A stretch of 64,000 bases of DNA from Leguminivora glycinivorella (taxonomy: Eukaryota; Arthropoda; Insecta; Lepidoptera; Tortricidae). Each line of letters opens with the position of its first letter. Positions within the stretch are counted from its first letter, which is position 1. The notes under the pieces are model-generated. The model was not told where the DNA came from, did no database searches, and saw only the letters and a list, made by a program, of their open reading frames with translations. Shown one piece after another: positions 58,704 through 64,000 of this stretch. The position numbers were made by a program, and so were the translations under genes. The stretch spans positions 10,595,001-10,659,000 of the forward strand of contig NC_062983.1 in NCBI RefSeq assembly GCF_023078275.1, written 5' to 3'.

Positions 58704-59016
58704 TATAAGCATAGATTAAATATAAAAAGATCATACTATCCCATACATTAAAATGCGACCGCCTAAGATCGCGCATACACTACACCACACATAGATGGCG
58801 CCACAAAAAAATATCTTGTAGCTTTCGATTATACCTGTAGATTGCGTTGTGTCACTTTGGCTCGAAAGTGACTCTTAACGCCAATCTACAAAATAATCAA
58901 TGGCAACAAGGCATTTTTTGTGGCGCCATCTATGTGTGGTGTAGTGTATGCGCGTTCTTTGGCGGTCGCGTTTTAATGTATGGGATGATCTTCTTATATT
59001 TAATCTATGTTATAAG
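58704..59016. mobile_element. 313 bp long-hairpin MITE
   Basis: Arms of about 115 bp run from 'atagattaaatata' through 'atcccatacattaaaa' and 'cgcatacactacaccacaca' to 'agatggcgccacaaaaaa', then back in complement. The centre has two nested stems, TGTAGATTG / CAATCTACA and GTCACTTT / AAAGTGAC. A 74-codon frame across the right arm is fortuitous. Confidence 0.85.
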
Positions 59017-59079
59017 TAAACATTGTAGCTTTGATGAATATGTAACGCAATTGTTTAATCACCGTTTATAATATAATCA

Positions 59080-61290
59080 GTTATAACCTGGAATAAATAA
59101 TATCTTCAATTTTTCACACACTTGTTTTCAAACGCGTCCATATTAACATTTAAATGTTCATTCTTCCTGATCACACCTTTTATGTAATAAAATATATTCA
59201 CTTGTCTTCTAATTACGTCTTATCATTAACACAAAGGTGTAACTTTGCATGGTTTAATCATAAAATTTAAACAAAGCTGCTTACGGACCGTGAATTTAAA
59301 TTAGCATATTCTCATATTAATGTGCTTAAAATATAATATTATTGGCCGCTGACAGAGTCTATTGTCAAGGAAGGAATCGTCGTGTGAAAGTCTTGTTCCC
59401 TTTGTCTGTAGGGTATCTAATTGGATGGTATAATTATTTTGGGCGGATGATTCTACGTCCGTTATGTTTAGAGGCGTAAAGAAGTCTTATTCAAGCTAAC
59501 ATATTAAATAACTGATAAACATTTGAGATTTCATTGATCAGAGACAACGATTAACATGACAATGAGAAAGTAGTAGCTGCCAGAAAAAAAAGTTGGTATT
59601 AAACGTTAATTTCAAGTAAAGACTGCTTAATTTTTCACGCACTTATTACCCTACAGGATTACATTTTACGACTTACCGCATTAAAATACTTAGTTAACCC
59701 GCTTAAATATTATACTTTACCACTATTTGCTTTTTTCAACTTCGCGCAACTTTGTAAAGCTTAGCAAGTCGACATCATTAAAACTTCTACCTGTGAACCT
59801 TCACGTAAAACTAAATAAGTTCATAAAAAATACACCGAAGGCACCAAATCTCGGGCAATCTGTTTGAGCACCACGTACTATAAAAATAATAATTCGTCTT
59901 CGCCCATCAGATGGCTCAAGAGAGCAGAGGAACGCGATAATCGACGGGAATTAAGAATTGTAAAACTTGATTACTTACACGAATGGAGGGAATATTATTT
60001 ACAACTTAATTTGTTAAGTGAACCAATAATGGAAAACATTTCTGATCTAACCTTAGTCTAATTCAGTAATAGTAACTCTGCTTGAATCAGATTATAAATT
60101 GCAATCTAAATAATTTTTAATGTTATTATTACTTTTCCCACAGAGAAGATAGTTGACAAATTATATATAAAATTCCTTGGGCCATCGTCTAAAACTCGGT
60201 CGTGATCCAGAACCGCCACGGAAGATCCCTCACAAAATACCTACAAGCCAGCGCTTGTTTTTGAAACGCGATATTTGACTCGAATGTCGAAAATGACATG
60301 AACATACTTGATTCGACTTTTAATATTCTCTCACAAAATAAATCAGGAAAGCTTAAAAGCATACAAAGCTAATATTAGAAAAAATAAATTGAAATTGCTT
60401 GTTAAACACACAATTAGTTAAATGAATACGTTTGCATCACGGCCTCTAGAAGGCAGTATCCTTAACAAAGTAACTTGTAATTAAGCAGTAAAGAAACTTC
60501 TCCCAGAAAATAATTTTCTACACCGCTGTCGGCATTACAAACAGCCACGCTTAGCCCACTCTGACCTTACTTTGAAAAAAAAAAAAAAAAAAAAAAACCG
60601 GTTTCTTACGAGCAGACGATTAAGTTATCTTGCCGCTATTTCACCGATTTCGAGTTAATTTCTTCATTTTGTTGCGCCTCGAGAATTCTTGTTCCTTTTT
60701 GTGAAACACTTCGGTCATATTTATCAAAAGTCGAACGAGCAATTCTTCTAATGGCCCTGATTGATCAGAGACGCTTTTATGTTAATTGTCGTGGAAGTCT
60801 TTTTGTCTCCGGGTCGGGAATTTTGAATTATTATTGTCTCAGATAAATTGGATGGAAATAATATTAAAGCATCAATGTTTACAGTAAGAATTTCATCTGT
60901 TTCCTATACACATTCAGCGAACACTAAAAACGTATTTACGTATTTGAAGAGTCGATTAATTTGTGTTGCTTTCTTGATTTTATTTGAATTCAAACTCATA
61001 CTTTTATAGATTATGATCTCAAGAGATTATGTAGGAGATTGTTCTACTAAAGTAGATATTTATCAGTCCGGCAGTATGCGCTGTGACCTTGTCAGAGAGT
61101 TCAAGTTCATGTCCGACGGAATGGTCTACATTTGACAGCACCGTACGTTTCAAGACTAGTCGTGAGGTGTCATTCTCATTTCGTTATCTGTGACGAGCGT
61201 TAAAGACTCCTCATGTTGAAGTTGTGACTTAGAACCAACTTTTTTTATAGTAACCCACCATTTGTTAATACACAATTGCTATGGAATAGT
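59080..61290. other. Non-coding; one unrecognised frame
   Basis: AT-rich DNA with a 22 base A run (60576-60597). 59818-60061 is open on the plus strand, with a basic stretch IRWLKRAEERDNRRELRIVK that I cannot place in a family. It could be a protein relic or chance. Confidence 0.35.
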
Positions 61291-61449
61291 TATTTGTTAT
61301 ACAAGGGGGCAAAGTTGTATTTTAACGCCGAGTGTGGAATTGAAAAACGAGCAAGTGAAAGGATTCTATAGTTGAACCACGAGCGAAGCGAGTGGTTTGA
61401 AAATAGAATTCTGAACTTGCGAGTTTTTTAACACACGAGAAGTAAAATA

Positions 61450-62697
61450 TTGGGTTGGTAAGAAAGTAATGAGCGATCGATTGAATTCCACATAAAAATT
61501 TTGAGAGTTCTAGAATCTTCTATGGTCGAAAGTATATAAAGGGCGAGTCGCACAGTTTCTCGTCAGTCATTCACTAGCTGTCGCCGAGCTAATATAAGGA
61601 AGAAAATGGACGAATTAAAAGTGCATGTAAGGCATTGCTTACTATATGAATTTCAGTCTGGCCATTCAGCCGCCGAAGCAGTGCGTAATATATGTCAGCG
61701 TGTTGCTCCTGAAGTTGTGTCTGAGGCCACGGCGAAACGATGGTTCCAGCGGTTTCGTAGTGGCGACTTTTCATTATCAGATCAACCTAAGTCTGGTCGA
61801 CCGGTGAAGATTGATGTAGCCAAATTAAAAACCTTAATTGAAGGAGATCGGAGGCTAACGAGTCGTACTCTTGCTACCGAGTTAGGCTGCTCTCATGTCA
61901 CCATAGAAACATATTTACACGAGTTGGGAAAAAACTACAAATACAGTGTTTGGATACCGCACGAACTTGATAGAGATCAACTAAACCGCCGTGCCGATAT
62001 CTGCATACAACTTCTGTCTTTTCGCCGCACATTCAACTGGTTGGACCATCTTATCACTGGAGATGAAAAATGGGTCTTATATATAAATCACACACGCACA
62101 CGTCAGTGGCTAGCTCCAAACGAAAAAGGAATAGAGGCACCAAAAACAGAGCCTCACCCGAAAAAAGTTATGCTGTCCGTTTGGTGGGATATTCATGGTA
62201 TTATTCACTGGGAACTCCTACCAAGTGGAATGACTGTTACCGCATCAGTATACTGTAATCAGCTTGAAAATTTAAACCAAAAAATCTGTCAGAATCGTCC
62301 ACAGCATGCTAAAGTTTTTTTCTTACACGACTATGCTCGCCCACACATTGCAAAAGTGACTCGGCTAAAGCTATTGGAGCTAGGTTGGAAAGTGATACCT
62401 CATCCACCGTACTCTCCAGACTTGGCACCTACGGATTACGCATTGTTCAGATCGCTAAGCAATGCCTTGAATGAAAAAAGTTCGATGATCAAGCCCATCT
62501 ACGACAGTACATAGCTGAGTTTTTTGAATCTAAATCTAAGAACTTCTTCGCCGATGCTATTCATTCTTTACCAGAACGATGGAGACAAGTAGTAGATAAC
62601 GAAGGCCGTTATATTTTTGATAAATGATTAAAATAATGAATTAAATAAAAATTACAATATTGGTTATGATTAGCTCATTACTTTCTTACCAACCCAA
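61450..62697 (+). mobile_element. mariner transposon, nearly complete
   Basis: The element is 1248 bp with perfect 25 bp inverted ends (TTGGGTTGGTAAGAAAGTAA plus TGAGC at 61450-61474, complement at 62673-62697). It is flanked by TA at 61448-61449 and 62698-62699. Perfect ends and a single defect in the gene suggest a fairly recent insertion. The TTGGGTTGG start resembles the mellifera subfamily. Confidence 0.96.
61606..62627 (+). pseudogene. mariner transposase, one frameshift near the C-terminus
   Basis: Cut-and-paste DDE transposase that acts on the flanking inverted repeats in the nucleus. The start at 61606 follows GAAGAAA and fits the family N-terminus (VRHCLLYEFQSG). Residues 20-50 form the first helix-turn-helix (AAEAVRNIC...RWFQRFRSGDF), then SGRP at 63-66. 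A second HTH is at about 84-108 (LTSRTLATELGCSHVTIETY), and the family motif WIPHEL at 116-121. The catalytic triad is present as D153 (TGDEKW), D242 (HDYARPH) and D277 (LAPTDY), with exactly 34 residues between the last two. The usual HDNARPH has Y in place of N at 243. After codon 290, in an A run at about 62474-62479, one base is missing. The frame shifts to a premature TAG (62512-62514), while the expected C-terminus (FDDQAHLRQYIAEFFESKSK...RWRQVV) continues in the next frame to TGA at 62625-62627. Full length would be about 340 residues, normal for mariner. This copy is therefore probably inactive. Confidence 0.93.
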
Positions 62698-62974
62698 TAC
62701 ATTTGCACCCGAGTGTAACACAAAACTTTTCCCCTCACTATAGCGAGGAAACTACAACGCAAAAAAATGCATTAATCACTGCTTCCAGTAGTTCCACAGG
62801 TGGTAAATCATCTTAATTACTAGATTCACCTACTTTTATCAATTTTAAAGCAGTTAGTTTGACTTTATTCAAGGTCAAATTACTTTACCCACTAGTGGAT
62901 AAAATGCGTTTTTACCCGCTGGTATTAAAGGACAAAACACGTCTTTCCGAGCTAGTGAGGGGAAAAAATACATA

Positions 62975-64000
62975 CTTACTAAGCAGCATTAGCAGCCTAA
63001 TGATACTACAGCTAGACATAACGTGTCTAATAGATTTTTGAATGAAAGCTTTAGTAGCAAGATTTACACTCATTTGACGCCATTAGGTACTGCTATTAAA
63101 TATATTTATTGTTAAAACTTTTCAGATTTACTAGATGCCTCGAATATAAGCTTTACGTTTATAAATCTTCACAAAGCCGTAAATAAATCTAAAGAGAACA
63201 CGGCCGGATAGTGATAGATTATTTATATGACATTGGATACCCCAATACGATTATATAGCTCGGAATAATCGTAAATTTGTTAGTGTAACCGACAATACTG
63301 TTGAGTGCGGCCCATTTTGTTAATGCCATATTCCCGACTTTTGTTTTGGCCCGTCGCAGAGGAGTAATAAACGAGGTGGCAGATCGTAAACCCGGCTTTA
63401 TCGACGTTTGTCCAAGATCGTTTATTGCCCTCCAGGATTACCGTTTCTGATTGATTCAGGTTCTTCTTAAATAAAGTTTGGTATAACACCGTTGTATGGC
63501 ACCGGCCCTGTTTGTTTTATGCCCTCGTATAAAATTGTGAATTAAAAAGGCCCCTTAAGATTTACGATCTAATCCGCCCAGATAAGGCAGTGTAGATTAT
63601 TAAAATTTAATTTATCTTTTCGAAAATTCATCGATTTACTCAAGATTTTACGATTCCGTCAAATAAATCCGTCAAGTTTACCTTTCGAGGTCATTGACGT
63701 CGTGTGTGGAAGAATTTTAATTCGACGGCGTATCACAAAAAAGTGTTTCTTTCATACAATAAAAATTTAAAAATAACTCCTAATCAAATCAGCTCAGAGC
63801 AAATGGATATGCGTTGCCGACAAAACGCATGTAGCAGACCCTGTACCATGAAATTCAAAGATTAGCGAGACGGCGCCTAGTTTTAGAGGAACTCTGATAA
63901 CGAATGCTACAGGCATTGGAATAAAACTCACAATTAAAGCGTTAAAATTAGACGAGAATCGTGTAGTCGCTTAGTCGGTGGGTTGCGCAGTACTGGCCGC
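62975..64000. other. Non-coding, no recognised element
   Basis: A 69-codon minus frame at 63280-63489 lies in slightly GC-richer DNA but is unrecognised. There are no repeats that I can support. Confidence 0.35.

Larger units (their letters stand above)
61294..62970. repeat. Older lepidopteran repeat split by the mariner
   Basis: The left part (61294-61449) has 'acaagggggcaaagttgtat', 'ttgaaccacgagcgaagcg' and 'acacgagaagtaaaata'. The right part (62698-62970) resumes 'tacatttgcacccgagtgta' and ends near 'gctagtgaggggaaaa'. Removing the mariner and one TA joins them smoothly. Confidence 0.65.

Noticed and set aside
59818..60061. A basic open segment with IRWLKRAEERDNRRELR
   Set aside because: It looks protein-like but matches no family I know and has no Met start or splice context; not called as a gene.
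60576..60597. Poly-A tail of a retrocopy
   Set aside because: No retrogene, LINE or SINE body or target duplication could be seen next to it.

Overview
The window looks like a piece of a moth or butterfly (Lepidoptera) nuclear genome. It is AT-rich and has no operons, Shine-Dalgarno-like starts or long open frames. It is full of interspersed repeats of kinds I recognise from lepidopteran genomes: 3' ends of non-LTR retrotransposons, tRNA-headed SINEs, a Helitron, a mariner, hAT/PIF/pogo-like MITEs, and families opening with AGGGTTCCGTACC or ACCCCCGACGC. I see no complete host protein-coding gene and no functional rRNA or tRNA gene. The only near-complete coding unit is a mariner transposase at 61.6-62.6 kb, and a frameshift breaks it.

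Layout. 0.7-1.6 kb holds the 3' end of a LINE on the minus strand. 5.4-13 kb is dense in repeats: three copies of one family with a conserved 3' hairpin, a short MITE, a 1.6 kb foldback element (8.78-10.39 kb) whose hairpin loop is an inverted copy of its own left flank, a PIF-like MITE, and a hAT-like element with a clean 8 bp target duplication. 13.78-14.24 kb is unusually GC- and CpG-rich and could be a promoter or first exon. 14.2-21.9 kb is comparatively free of repeats. 21.9-28.2 kb holds several MITEs, an RTE-like LINE end and a Helitron. 30.6-38.2 kb holds two copies of a 'tacattaca...ggccggg' family, a LINE remnant, a SINE nested in another repeat with a 17 bp duplication, and a 743 bp pogo-like element built from reiterated terminal motifs. 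38.3-42.9 kb holds a near-perfect 153 bp hairpin, a three-unit tandem repeat with an internal stem-loop, and a hAT-like element carrying two later insertions. 45-47.3 kb holds a zinc-knuckle LINE end and a 9-bp-TSD foldback element enclosing TTAGG-type pentamers. 52.1-53.9 kb is a cluster of nested insertions with long direct duplications. 54.8-59.0 kb holds four or five hairpin MITEs and a decayed Myb/SANT (zeste-like) pseudogene. 61.3-63.0 kb is a mariner inserted in an older repeat.

The recognisable proteins are selfish: reverse-transcriptase tails, the mariner transposase and the Myb/SANT-type remnant. The non-coding elements are mainly non-autonomous passengers of DNA transposons and LINE-dependent SINEs. 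I did not find a convincing new host system. The most unusual objects are structural: the interlocked A-B-A'-B' foldback, the foldback with TTAGG pentamers, the pogo-like array of terminal motifs, and two inverted-repeat insertions with 12-14 bp duplications.

Family names come from remembered sequence patterns, not from a database search. Percent identities are estimates by eye unless an exact count is given.
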